From NCBI RefSeq assembly GCF_022180385.2, contig NZ_BQME02000001.1, positions 1,757,678 through 1,821,677 of the forward strand: 64,000 nucleotides of DNA, written 5' to 3'. Every line of letters begins with the position of its first letter. Position 1 is the first letter of the stretch. Positions 40,977 through 50,697 of the stretch are shown here, one piece after another. The position numbers and the translations under genes are program-made. The notes beneath the pieces are model-generated. The model did no database searches and was not told the origin of the DNA. It saw only the letters and a program-made list of their open reading frames with translations. This stretch comes from Paenibacillus sp. L3-i20. GTDB lineage: Bacteria; Bacillota; Bacilli; Paenibacillales; Paenibacillaceae.

Positions 40977-41687
40977 ATGTACCGGATTCTCATTGTAGAA
41001 GATGATCAGCAAATTGCCGAGCTTTTATCCAATCATTTGGATAAATACGGATACGAACCCGTTGTGACACAACAGTTTGATGCCATAGATCAAGCCTTTG
41101 AGCAAGTCATGCCTCATCTAGTGTTGTTGGATGTGAACCTACCTAAATTTGATGGATATTATTGGTGCAAACAGATACGAAGAATTTCATCTTGTCCCAT
41201 TATTTTTATTTCTGCTCGAATAGGGGAATTGGATCAGGTGATGGCAATGGAGTATGGCGGAGATGACTTTGTAACCAAACCTTTTTACTATGATGTCATC
41301 GTTGCAAAAGTGAAAAGTCAAATTCGCCGTTCGTATGGGGAATTATCAATCGGAGCTACTGCAGAACGAAAAGTTCATTTTCATGGAGTAACATTTTTCC
41401 CAGAACGTCCAGAACTACATTACGGACAGCAGAAATTAACGCTTATGAAAAAAGAAGCTGATCTACTCGACCTGCTCATTAACAAATATCCACGTACGGT
41501 AAAGCGGGAGAAAATATTTGAACGGATGTGGGACGAAAAAGAATTTATCAACGAGAATACGCTGAATGTCAATGTAGCTCGGTTACGCAAGAAGTTTACA
41601 GAACTCGGAATTGAAAATGCCATCGAAACCGTTAAGGGCATGGGCTACCGTCTGAACGCATCTTGGAACGAGGTGGACAAAGAATGA
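40977..41687 (+). CDS. Response regulator, BceR/OmpR type
   Basis: A 236-residue regulator. The receiver domain (1-120) has the acidic pair in VEDDQQ, the phospho-acceptor Asp in LVLLDVNLPKFDG and the lysine in DDFVTKPF. The winged-helix domain (about 130-230) ends KFTELGIENAIETVKGMGYR. The cognate kinase gene starts within its stop codon. With the ABC genes downstream it forms a Bce-type module that senses antimicrobial peptides and induces the transporter. Confidence 0.9.
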   Translation: MYRILIVEDDQQIAELLSNHLDKYGYEPVVTQQFDAIDQAFEQVMPHLVLLDVNLPKFDGYYWCKQIRRISSCPIIFISARIGELDQVMAMEYGGDDFVTKPFYYDVIVAKVKSQIRRSYGELSIGATAERKVHFHGVTFFPERPELHYGQQKLTLMKKEADLLDLLINKYPRTVKREKIFERMWDEKEFINENTLNVNVARLRKKFTELGIENAIETVKGMGYRLNASWNEVDKE

Positions 41688-42685
41688 AATTATTTGTTAA
41701 GGATAATATCCCCTATATTGTACTTCATGTCATGCAGTTTATATTTTTATATTCGACTTTCCGCTGGTTGGATGCAGATGTTGTTGAAGGCAATATCGTG
41801 TATCTCTTTCTAGTGAGTCTTTTTATGCTGATCATTTATCTTACATTTCGTTATGTGGCTGGACACAGCGGCTATAAATGGTTAAGCAAAATTCCCGATT
41901 TAAAAGATGCAAAAACGTTCTTGCAAATGGACGTTGCCTCACCGTTGCTTTATGCTTTCAAGAAAGGACTAGGAAGGCAATATCAGTTAATGCAGAGCGA
42001 AAGAGAAAGATCCATACAGGAAAAACAGGAACTGATTGATTTTATGAACCGTTTTGTCCATTTGCTGAAAACACCGCTTTCCGCTTTGCACCTAATTGTT
42101 CAGGATCGTGAGGACTCGGATGGGGCGGAGGAAATGCAAGTTGAAATCGTTCGTATGGAATACCAGTTGAATATGATTCTGACGCTGTCAAGATTGTCCT
42201 CTTTCCGACAGGATTTCTATATTCAAAAGGTATCTATGAAGCCTTTGGTGTTTGAAGTCATTAACGAATTAAAAAGCCACTTTATCCACCATCATTTATT
42301 CCCCTCAGCAGATGTACATGGAGATGTCGCCGTGCTTTCGGATCGCAAATGGTTGAAGTTTGTAGTGGTGCAGTTGCTTACCAATGCCATCCGTTATTCC
42401 GATGGTGGAAACCGACATATAAAGATATTTGCGGGTCGGGAGGGAGAGTATATTACATTAACCGTGAAAGATGAAGGCGTAGGCATCTCCCCTCAAGACC
42501 TTCCTAGAGTATTTGATTTATATTTTACTGGTGCCAATGGACGCAAATTTGGTGAATCCACGGGTATCGGATTATATCTCGTTCGCAAAATTTGTGATGA
42601 GCTTAGTCACAGGGTTTCGATCAAATCATTTTTGGGAGTGGGAACGGAGATAGAGATTCGTTTTTCATCATACAATCATCCGTAG
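41684..42685 (+). CDS. Intramembrane-sensing histidine kinase, BceS type
   Basis: A 333-residue kinase with two N-terminal transmembrane helices (about 10-28 and 38-58) and almost no extracellular loop, the hallmark of the intramembrane-sensing BceS/GraS group. The phosphorylation site is H126 in FVHLLKTPLSALHL. The ATPase domain shows QLLTNAIRYSDGG (N box), KDEGVGISPQDLPRVFD and TGIGLYLVRK. ATG 41684 overlaps the regulator stop (ATGA) and follows GAGGTGG. It is expected to receive its signal from the BceAB-like transporter. Confidence 0.9.
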   Translation: MKLFVKDNIPYIVLHVMQFIFLYSTFRWLDADVVEGNIVYLFLVSLFMLIIYLTFRYVAGHSGYKWLSKIPDLKDAKTFLQMDVASPLLYAFKKGLGRQYQLMQSERERSIQEKQELIDFMNRFVHLLKTPLSALHLIVQDREDSDGAEEMQVEIVRMEYQLNMILTLSRLSSFRQDFYIQKVSMKPLVFEVINELKSHFIHHHLFPSADVHGDVAVLSDRKWLKFVVVQLLTNAIRYSDGGNRHIKIFAGREGEYITLTVKDEGVGISPQDLPRVFDLYFTGANGRKFGESTGIGLYLVRKICDELSHRVSIKSFLGVGTEIEIRFSSYNHP

Positions 42686-42796
42686 TTGACGTTGACCAGG
42701 TGACAGATATGTAATGTTGATGTTATTTAGAACGATAGCGACATCCCTTCCTTTCTTATAACCTAAGAGCAAGGAAAGAAAGGAGTGAAGTCACAC

Positions 42797-43567
42797 ATGA
42801 ATATGCTGGAAATTAGTAAGGTATCAAAAATATATGATGGGAAAGTTTCTTATCAGGCATTGAGACATGTCGATTTTATCGTACCGAAAGGCCAATTTGT
42901 TGGGGTTATGGGTCCATCGGGGAGTGGAAAGACAACACTGTTGAATGTCATCTCGACAATTGACCACCCGACAACTGGAGAGGTTGTCATCAATGGAAAA
43001 GAACCGCATCAACTGCCATCGGAGCAATTGGCTGTATTTCGGCGCCGCCAACTAGGTTTTGTGTTTCAGGACTTCAATTTATTGCATACGTTGACAGTAA
43101 GGGAAAATATTTTCCTACCACTAGCTCTGGACGGAGTAGCTGTAAGTAAAATGAATGGACGGTTAAACTCTATTGCTCCTATTCTAGGTATTACTGACAT
43201 TCTCGACAAGCGTACTTATGAGATATCTGGAGGACAATCCCAACGCGCAGCCATTGCAAGAGCCATCATTCATGAACCGGCACTACTGCTTGCGGACGAA
43301 CCGACGGGAAACTTGGACACCAAATCGTCTCGTGATGTAATGGAGTTGTTTCGCGATATTAATCGTGAAATTGGAGCAACGATATTAATGGTTACCCATG
43401 ACCCAACAGCTGCAAGTTATTGCGACCGAGTTATTTTCATTCGAGATGGTTCAGTTTATAACGAGGTTTATCGCGGTGAACATCAGAACGACTTCTATGG
43501 CAACATTATGGATGTGTTGTCCATTATGGGAGGCGATTCTCGTGACGTTTCGACAATTCGCAATTAA
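42797..43567 (+). CDS. BceA-type ABC transporter ATPase
   Basis: A 256-residue ATPase of the MacB/LolD/BceA class: Walker A GPSGSGKTT, Q-loop FVFQDFNLLHTLTV, signature EISGGQSQRAAIARAI, Walker B LLLADEPTGNLD and the H-loop in MVTHDPTA. AGGAG lies 11 bases before ATG 42797. It overlaps the permease gene by 26 bases. The 99-base gap after the kinase gene is where the regulator-dependent promoter would lie. Confidence 0.9.
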   Translation: MNMLEISKVSKIYDGKVSYQALRHVDFIVPKGQFVGVMGPSGSGKTTLLNVISTIDHPTTGEVVINGKEPHQLPSEQLAVFRRRQLGFVFQDFNLLHTLTVRENIFLPLALDGVAVSKMNGRLNSIAPILGITDILDKRTYEISGGQSQRAAIARAIIHEPALLLADEPTGNLDTKSSRDVMELFRDINREIGATILMVTHDPTAASYCDRVIFIRDGSVYNEVYRGEHQNDFYGNIMDVLSIMGGDSRDVSTIRN

Positions 43568-45419
43568 AAACGTGCAAAGAAATTATAAAGCATACTTGGC
43601 TTATTTTCTCAGCAGCACCTTGTCCATACTAGTCTTTTTCCTGTTTGCTGTGAACTTGTTTCATCCTATGATTGGAGAGAGTTTCACATCTGGACCCGTC
43701 CATTCTGTTCTGTCTGCAGGAGAAGTTGCGATATCTATATTTTCTTTGCTGTTTATCCTTTACTCAGTGGGAACTTTTTTGAAGACGAGATCAGGCGAAT
43801 TTGGTTTGCTGACAATGTTGGGTGCTACACGTAAGCAATTGAATCGACTGATTTCGTTGGAGAATATTATAATAGGACTTGCAGCAATGGTGACGGGAAT
43901 CACGACTGGACTTTTTTTATCGAAATATTTTTTAATGTTTGCTTCGATGATTTTGGAAGTTCCAGAACTCGAATTTTATATACCAGTAAAAGCCATTTTA
44001 TTTACGATAATCTGCTTTCTAATTATATTCGTGTTGATCTCTAGCCTCGCTCCGTTTGCAGTGAGATCCAAGGAGATTATTGAACTCCTTAAAGGGAATC
44101 GAAAACCGAAAGAACCACCTAAAGCATCAATATGGCTCTCAATAGCGGCATTAATATTGATTGGGGCAGGTTATATAATTGTAGTATTACAAATGGCAAT
44201 CCCTTTTGACTTGGGTGTAATCGCTATATTGGTTTCAGCAGGAACCTACCTGTTCTATTCGCAGCTTAGTGTGTTTGCCTTAAAGCGATTGGCAACCCTT
44301 CCAACATTATTTTTTAGAAAAACGAATTTGATTTGGATTTCAGACTTGGTTTATCGTATGAAGGATAACGCTCGATTATTGTTTGTTGTCACGCTTACCT
44401 GCACGGTATCATTCACGACAATGGCAGCTTTTTTTTCCATTTATCAGACGGTAGACGAGGAATACGCGAAGAGCTTCCCGATACCGTTTAGTTATTTTTC
44501 CTATTCCTCAGACGTTCAGCGTGAGAGTAATCTTTCACTCATTACTTCAAAACTAGATGAAGAAGAGTTATCGTATCAAACAGTCTCAGTGCCGTTTCTG
44601 GAGTTCGACAACGGTTCAAGACAGAAAACCGCAGCACTATCCACTCAAGATTACAATCGTCTTGCACAATTATTGAACCGAAAACAATTGCAGTTAAAAC
44701 CTGGAGAAGTCATTGAAGTTTCTATCTGGACGAGCAAAGCTGATACCCATATAACAATCAAGGAGAACGAAACAGTAAACTTGGGTAGCGATACACTTCG
44801 GATTATTGGTGTCGTCCAAGACAACATATTTCCTGAGGGTTCGTTTGGAAATTTGTATATATTGAATGATTTGGATTTCGAGAAACAGGGTTCTATATTA
44901 AACAAAGGGGTCTATTATGGTTATGCAGTTCCGGATTGGACGGAGGCATCTACAGCAGCTGAAAAAATCGATGCCCAAATGGGAACCGATTTTACAGCGT
45001 TTATGTATCGTTCATCACCGGATTGGTATAAGACGGATCAATTAACTTACAAGTTAATTCTCTTTGTGGGGTCGTTTATCAGTATCGTGTTTTTTATAGC
45101 GGCTGGAAGTTTTATTTACTTCCGCTTTTATACCGATGTTCAAGAGGAGAAAGTGAAGTACCGTAACCTACGTAAAATAGGTATGACTATTCGCGAGGTG
45201 AAGAAGATTGTCACGGTACAGTTGGCAATCCTTTTCTTTATCCCGTTCCTGATCGCAGCACTACATTCAGTATTTGCACTGCAAACGTTACAAGCAAGAA
45301 TGTCTGCTTCCTTGGGCAGTTCCGCATCGATTATTTTGATCTTCTTTTTTGCAGCATTGTCCATATACTTCCTGCTTCTGCGTTCTCGCTATATGAGAAG
45401 TCTATTGGAAGAGGCTTAA
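43542..45419 (+). CDS. BceB-type ABC transporter permease
   Basis: A 625-residue FtsX-like permease with ten transmembrane helices and a large extracellular domain of about 200 residues between helices 7 and 8 (about 300-500), as in BceB. FTIRRK-like segments read MLGATRKQLNRLISLENI and LRKIGMTIREVKKIVTVQ. The start is a GTG at 43542 with GGAGG eight bases upstream, inside the ATPase gene. It confers resistance to cell-wall-active peptides by target protection and signals to the BceS-like kinase. Confidence 0.9.
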   Translation: MTFRQFAIKNVQRNYKAYLAYFLSSTLSILVFFLFAVNLFHPMIGESFTSGPVHSVLSAGEVAISIFSLLFILYSVGTFLKTRSGEFGLLTMLGATRKQLNRLISLENIIIGLAAMVTGITTGLFLSKYFLMFASMILEVPELEFYIPVKAILFTIICFLIIFVLISSLAPFAVRSKEIIELLKGNRKPKEPPKASIWLSIAALILIGAGYIIVVLQMAIPFDLGVIAILVSAGTYLFYSQLSVFALKRLATLPTLFFRKTNLIWISDLVYRMKDNARLLFVVTLTCTVSFTTMAAFFSIYQTVDEEYAKSFPIPFSYFSYSSDVQRESNLSLITSKLDEEELSYQTVSVPFLEFDNGSRQKTAALSTQDYNRLAQLLNRKQLQLKPGEVIEVSIWTSKADTHITIKENETVNLGSDTLRIIGVVQDNIFPEGSFGNLYILNDLDFEKQGSILNKGVYYGYAVPDWTEASTAAEKIDAQMGTDFTAFMYRSSPDWYKTDQLTYKLILFVGSFISIVFFIAAGSFIYFRFYTDVQEEKVKYRNLRKIGMTIREVKKIVTVQLAILFFIPFLIAALHSVFALQTLQARMSASLGSSASIILIFFFAALSIYFLLLRSRYMRSLLEEA

Positions 45420-45490
45420 TCAGGTTCAAATCGAATATTTGCCCTAACAAGACCAACATAGATTTTTGCATCGGAAGAGGTGATGGTTTG

Positions 45491-47764
45491 ATGTTGAATA
45501 CGAAGAAAAGTGGAACTGATCATGTCGTACTGGCCTCCATCGAAAAAATTGAAGAAGTCGATTTTCTGCTTATGACGCAGTTAACGGTATGGTTTGTTCT
45601 TACTGGTTATCTGGAAATTATGCGGAACGGCTCGGATATTTTGATGCGGACTGGCGACATTTTTGTTTTGAATAAAGGTGACATTGTTCGTGTGATTGGC
45701 AGTGAAGATAATGCGACACTCACAGTAAAGTTTCTGACCAATGAGTATCAAGAGGAGTTCCCGCCATTTAAGCTAAACATTCCACTATCGATGGTGTACA
45801 AAAAAGATGGTTATGAGCTCGTTAAAAATGATATGGCGTATTTGTATGTAGAAATGATTTATCGGGGGGACGGTTCCGAATATATCATTGAAGGATATGC
45901 AAAACGATTAATCGGGTTGTTATACCGATATCTTGGATCAGTAGACGAACTGGAGCAAGCACACGCTGCTTCTGACAAGGTGAAAGAAATTGTATCGCAT
46001 ATTAATGCCAATTATGCCGAGAAACTCAGCTTGGATGAGATTGCAGAACACTTTTATAGCAGCAAATACTACCTGGCGCATTCTTTTAAAAATCAGTTAG
46101 GCATTTCAATCGGAAACTACATCAAAGAAGTACGATTGTTTCATAGCTTGCGAATGCTGGAAAGTACGAACGACAAGATTGTCACGATTGCTTTACTGAG
46201 TGGTTTTCCCAATGTACGCTCCTTTAACGAGGCATTTAGATTGAGATATAAGCTAACACCGGCTGAATTTCGTGAAGAGCGTCAAGTGAGAGTGGTTCAG
46301 AATCATGATGATGGGGGACTGCCTCAAGATGTATTAGCGCTGCTATCTCCTTATGTGTCTATAGGCGATTTACCAGCTGTTGCACCTGTAGTTCCTGATC
46401 GCATCGAGGTTCAGATTGATTTGCATAAAACGATCGGCAAACATTCAAAGGCCAATCATGTACTGAAAGTAAAAGGCGAACTTAAGGATGAGCGTTTGTT
46501 GGAAGTGCGTGAGCGACTTGGAGTGAAATGGGTATCAGTTGCCCATATAATTAAAGGGATCAATATAGAGTTGAGTGAGGGCAAGCTAGTTTGTTCATTT
46601 AGAGAGTTGGATCGCGTGTTGCAGCAGATTGTGTCTGCTGGCATGTCTCCTTATCTCCAATTCCAATTCATCGATTATGATGATTGGCTGGAGCGGGGAT
46701 TTCCGAACAAGGAATGGTTTCAGAACGTAATGACTGAAATACATCTCCATTTCCAGCAAAATTATAGGACAAGCCAAGATTGGATGTACGAGTTCCGCTG
46801 TTACTATGAACTGCAAAATGGCGGGGAGTTATGCCTGCCGCTAGTGAATGCCATATCGATCTTTAAGGGATATAAGAACATTGTCATTCATTTCCCCATG
46901 TCGCCTGAAGATGCGGTGTCGCTCGATTTGGATTGCCACAGGGCTGTTTATTGCATTGATGATAGGACGCGTATGCGCAAGATCCCACTTGAGGCTGCAC
47001 TTGATCAACTATTTGACGAAGCCTACATTCGGGTCATTAGTGAAAATACGAATATGAAAGCCCAAGATCTTATTTTGGACCGAATGCTGGTTTATGAACA
47101 CGATGATTATTTACATGCTTATTCGGATCTAGCGCATGCAAATGCAAATATATGGCAATACATAAGCCTAATGAATCAAAACGAAATTGCGAACCACTAC
47201 TTTCCTCCGTTGTCGCTCGATACGGCTAAGTTGTTTGAATATTTTCCAGATGAGCTGGCGAGTAAGTTGTCATTATGTACATTGGATGGCCGTTACAAGG
47301 ACAATTGGTACGCAACAGAGTTCGTGAGTCGCTTGTTTGACGAGCTTGTCTTCCAAAATGATTCATGTATCGTAACAAAACAACAAGATAATTACCGTAT
47401 TTTGACCGTTTATCCAGAGGAAGAGGTTCATCAGATTATCAATCAAAAAAATGAACAAACGGAATTAGCTTGGCATAAGGCGAAAAGTCCACATATTTCT
47501 GTAAAGCTGGAACTAGAAAATGTGGAAGGCACGTATCGATTGATCAAGCAACGATTAACACCTGAGCAGGTAGATCAACGATTGGACTTAGCTGAATTAA
47601 GGAAATGCAAAAAGTTGTCTTTTGAAGATATTGCATATTGGAATGCAATCAATCGACCTTCGAGAAGCATCGAACACCTGAAAATAAAGGGAACCCATAT
47701 ACTTGACTTCGAAGTTCCGATATTCGGAATCGTTATGATTGACCTTGAAAAAACGAATGATTAA
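45491..47764 (+). CDS. AraC-family regulator with GH39-like C-terminal domain
   Basis: A 757-residue regulator. Residues 1-150 form a cupin-like sensor (VWFVLTGYLEIMRNGSDIL, TGDIFVLNKGDIVRV). The AraC helix-turn-helix pair follows (about 165-260; SLDEIAEHFYSSKYYLAHSF, KIVTIALLSGFPNVRSFNEA). Residues about 280-757 resemble a GH39 xylosidase-type barrel (VRERLGVKWVSVAHIIKG, WFQNVMTEIHLHFQQNYR, DWMYEFRCYYELQNGGEL) but lack the catalytic NEP motif, so it is probably a sugar sensor. ATG 45491 follows AGAGGTG. The two GH3 genes downstream are likely targets. Confidence 0.8.
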   Translation: MLNTKKSGTDHVVLASIEKIEEVDFLLMTQLTVWFVLTGYLEIMRNGSDILMRTGDIFVLNKGDIVRVIGSEDNATLTVKFLTNEYQEEFPPFKLNIPLSMVYKKDGYELVKNDMAYLYVEMIYRGDGSEYIIEGYAKRLIGLLYRYLGSVDELEQAHAASDKVKEIVSHINANYAEKLSLDEIAEHFYSSKYYLAHSFKNQLGISIGNYIKEVRLFHSLRMLESTNDKIVTIALLSGFPNVRSFNEAFRLRYKLTPAEFREERQVRVVQNHDDGGLPQDVLALLSPYVSIGDLPAVAPVVPDRIEVQIDLHKTIGKHSKANHVLKVKGELKDERLLEVRERLGVKWVSVAHIIKGINIELSEGKLVCSFRELDRVLQQIVSAGMSPYLQFQFIDYDDWLERGFPNKEWFQNVMTEIHLHFQQNYRTSQDWMYEFRCYYELQNGGELCLPLVNAISIFKGYKNIVIHFPMSPEDAVSLDLDCHRAVYCIDDRTRMRKIPLEAALDQLFDEAYIRVISENTNMKAQDLILDRMLVYEHDDYLHAYSDLAHANANIWQYISLMNQNEIANHYFPPLSLDTAKLFEYFPDELASKLSLCTLDGRYKDNWYATEFVSRLFDELVFQNDSCIVTKQQDNYRILTVYPEEEVHQIINQKNEQTELAWHKAKSPHISVKLELENVEGTYRLIKQRLTPEQVDQRLDLAELRKCKKLSFEDIAYWNAINRPSRSIEHLKIKGTHILDFEVPIFGIVMIDLEKTND

Positions 47765-47850
47765 TGCTAAATGTTGCTCTTCTGATTTTGTGAAAAATCG
47801 GATGAACGCAATATTTAGCTTTTTTTTCGGCAAGATCCTCATAGTTAAAA

Positions 47851-47864
47851 TGTAAGCGCTGTAT
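47851..47864 (+). promoter_or_regulatory. cre-like catabolite repression site
   Basis: TGTAAGCGCTGTAT matches 12 of 14 positions of the CcpA cre consensus (TGWAANCGNTNWCA). It lies 43 bases before the first GH3 gene, consistent with glucose repression of glycosidases. Confidence 0.4.
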
Positions 47865-47906
47865 TACACTTGAAAAAAACGAAAGTCGAAACCGGAGGGG
47901 ATCGCC

Positions 47907-50672
47907 GTGTTGAACTATTTTAAAGCGAAACAAGCAAGAAAAAAAGAAATCGTGCAGAAAGTAAAAGAAGATAAAGCGAAGCTGCGAGCGCGCAAACAAG
48001 CAATTATGGCTATGCCTGAAGCGGAACGCAAAGCTGCGATAGAAAAGGAAAAACAGTTTTTAAAAGAGCAAAAGCAACAAACAAAAATGGAATTGAAAGC
48101 GTTGAGCCGTAAAGATCGTAGAGCTATAAAAAAGGAAGCAAAACGATACAAAAAAATTAAAAATAGACCAAGGCGTTTTGCGGGCTGGTCGATTGTGGCG
48201 GTTATTGCCGTTATGTTGTTCGTGCAATTTGGACCAATCGCTTCTGGTCTGATCGATGCTTTGACAGGAAAACATATTACAGCGGTAACAGATACACCTG
48301 AGGGAATTGCAGCACGTGAACGTGGTGGAAAGGTAGCAGAAGAAATTGCAAATGAAGGCATTGTTCTATTGAAGAATGAAGATAAACAACTGCCATTGCA
48401 GGATAAAAAAGTTAACGTCTTCGGCGTAGCGGCATTGGAGCTTCGTTATGGAGGCGGCGGATCGGGTGCGGGCGATACTTCTCGCGCGATTGATCTATTC
48501 AAAGGTTTGGAGAATGCCGGCATTGCTTACAATACGGAGCTTCATGATCTGTACCAAAAAGTTGGAGCAGAAGCAGGAGTGGGCGCCGAAGCAAAAACAG
48601 GCATCATTCAAGTTGTAAAAGGCATGTTAGGCAAAAACTCAAGCGATGAGCCAAAAATCGATTATTTGACGGACGAAGCGATAGCGCAATCGAAAGCTTA
48701 TTCGGAAAATGCGGTAATTGTTATTGCAAGTGAGAGCACAGAAGCTAGCGATGCGACTGCTGAACAATTGGAATTGACAGCAAACAAACGCGCTTTAATT
48801 GAGAAAGTTTCAAAAAGCTTTGAAAATGTGACGATTGTTGTTAATGCAGGGAATGCGCTGGAACTAGGTTTTGTGGAAGAATTCGAATCCATTAAATCTG
48901 TATTGTGGATTGGAACGCCTGGTCCTTACGGGGCTAATGCATTAGGCAACATTCTTGCAGGTAACATCAATCCATCGGGTCGTATTACAGATACGTATGT
49001 GTATGACAATTCATCGTCTCCAGCAAGTGAAAATTTCGGAGACTACAAATACGATAATTTGAAGTATTCATTCCTTAATTATGAGGAAGGTATCTATGTC
49101 GGCTACCGTTTCTATGAAACCTTCTATTTGAACGACGAAGTAGGTTATCAAAAAACAGTGTTATATCCTTACGGACATGGATTAAGCTACACCGACTTTG
49201 AATGGAAAGTTCTAAATCAGAAATTGTCGGATGAGAAAATTGAGCTTCAAGTTGAAGTGAAAAATGTTGGCGATAGAGCCGGCAAAGATGTTGTTCAAGT
49301 TTATTATTCCGCTCCTTATATTGCAGGCGGTATTGAAAAATCGGCAATTGAAATGGCAACCTATGCAAAAACATCGTTGCTTGAAGCTGGTCAATCCGAA
49401 GTGCTTACCCTTTCGTTTGCTACCGAAGAGATGGCTTCATATGATATGAACGTTGAAGAAGCATATGTATTAGATCCTGGTACCTATACGATTAAAGTGG
49501 CTCGCAACGTCCATGATATCGTATCTAGCCATGACCTTGAACTAACAGAGAAAAAGGTATTTAGAGAAGATAAGGATACAAAAACAGCTTACGAAAATCG
49601 CTTTGATCTAGCACAAGGCGAAATCGTATATTTGTCCCGTGATGATTGGAAGTCGACGTACCCTTCTGATGAAAATATTAGTCATGTAGCACCAGATTAT
49701 GTACTTGATGCTTTCTCGAAAAAACCGGAACCTTCAAAGCAGGAAATGCCAACGCTTGGTGCTGATAACGGCATCGTATTAGAGGATTTGAAAGGCTTGG
49801 CGGTTGATGATCCGAAATGGGATGCTTTCATGGATCAGTTTACATTGGATGAAATGATTGATTATGTAGCTAACGGTGCGTATCGCACGATGTCAGTAGA
49901 TCGTTTGGGCGTACCGAAAACGTTATTAATGGACGGACCGGCTGGATTTAGTTACTTCTTTAAGCCAGTCGTAGCAGCATCATATCCTTCTGAGATCGTC
50001 ATTGCATCAACTTGGAACAATGAGCTGGCGTATCGAATGGGAGAAGCAGTTGGTAAAGAAGCACGTGCTTACGGCATTCAAGGCTGGTATGCACCGGGTA
50101 TGAATATTCACCGTACGGCACAAGGCGGCCGTAACTTCGAATACTTCTCTGAAGATCCAGTACTTTCAGGAAAAATGGCAGCATCTATGATAAATGGTGC
50201 GGAAGATCAAGGCATTATTGCCTTCATGAAGCACTTTGCACTAAATGATCAAGAAACGAATGCTCGTTCAGGTAATCTGATCTGGGCTAACGAACAAGCG
50301 ATTCGCGAACTTTATTTGAAGCCGTTTGAAATTACAGTTAAAGAAAGCAGTCCGCTAGGCGCAATGTCCAGCTTCTCGATCATCGGAACGAAGTGGGCGG
50401 GAGCGAATTCAGTCTTATTGAATGATATTTTGCGTAAAGAATGGGGCTTCGACGGATTTGTTTCAAGTGATGCAGTGTTTGGCTTTATGAAAGCACCGGA
50501 TGCGGTTGTAGCTGGCAATGACATCATGCTCGATATTATGACGCCAAGTAAAAACGAAAAATTGTTGCATAAAGCATACAAACAAGATCCTTCAGGTATT
50601 GCAAACGGAGTTCGTACAAGTGTTCAACATGTGTTGTACACGATCCTGCAAACCTACTTGTTCGAAAAGTAA
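47907..50672 (+). CDS. Membrane-anchored GH3 glycosidase with reversed domain order
   Basis: A 921-residue GH3-family protein. Residues 1-85 are a highly charged Lys/Glu/Ala helix (cytosolic), followed by one transmembrane helix (about 90-113) and an extracellular part. The domain order is swapped. The alpha/beta sandwich domain comes first (about 140-420; IANEGIVLLKNEDKQLPLQD), then the fibronectin-III-like domain (about 425-560), and the TIM barrel last (about 600-905; LLMDGPAGFSYFF, GRNFEYFSEDPVLSG, FMKHFALNDQET). The nucleophile position is D855 in FVSSDAVFGF, where most relatives have SDW. It is probably a beta-glucosidase or xylosidase. ATG 47907 has GGAGGGGATCGCC upstream. Confidence 0.85.
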   Translation: MLNYFKAKQARKKEIVQKVKEDKAKLRARKQAIMAMPEAERKAAIEKEKQFLKEQKQQTKMELKALSRKDRRAIKKEAKRYKKIKNRPRRFAGWSIVAVIAVMLFVQFGPIASGLIDALTGKHITAVTDTPEGIAARERGGKVAEEIANEGIVLLKNEDKQLPLQDKKVNVFGVAALELRYGGGGSGAGDTSRAIDLFKGLENAGIAYNTELHDLYQKVGAEAGVGAEAKTGIIQVVKGMLGKNSSDEPKIDYLTDEAIAQSKAYSENAVIVIASESTEASDATAEQLELTANKRALIEKVSKSFENVTIVVNAGNALELGFVEEFESIKSVLWIGTPGPYGANALGNILAGNINPSGRITDTYVYDNSSSPASENFGDYKYDNLKYSFLNYEEGIYVGYRFYETFYLNDEVGYQKTVLYPYGHGLSYTDFEWKVLNQKLSDEKIELQVEVKNVGDRAGKDVVQVYYSAPYIAGGIEKSAIEMATYAKTSLLEAGQSEVLTLSFATEEMASYDMNVEEAYVLDPGTYTIKVARNVHDIVSSHDLELTEKKVFREDKDTKTAYENRFDLAQGEIVYLSRDDWKSTYPSDENISHVAPDYVLDAFSKKPEPSKQEMPTLGADNGIVLEDLKGLAVDDPKWDAFMDQFTLDEMIDYVANGAYRTMSVDRLGVPKTLLMDGPAGFSYFFKPVVAASYPSEIVIASTWNNELAYRMGEAVGKEARAYGIQGWYAPGMNIHRTAQGGRNFEYFSEDPVLSGKMAASMINGAEDQGIIAFMKHFALNDQETNARSGNLIWANEQAIRELYLKPFEITVKESSPLGAMSSFSIIGTKWAGANSVLLNDILRKEWGFDGFVSSDAVFGFMKAPDAVVAGNDIMLDIMTPSKNEKLLHKAYKQDPSGIANGVRTSVQHVLYTILQTYLFEK

Positions 50673-50697
50673 GTGAATGAATGCGGGGTGAAAAGAA

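Noticed and set aside
42686..42796. BceR binding site before the ABC genes
   Set aside because: A TTGACG...GTGACA arrangement is visible but too weak and irregular to report.
47915..48361. 148-codon minus-strand frame opposite the GH3 N-terminus
   Set aside because: Mirror of the Lys/Glu-rich helix codons; no start signal.
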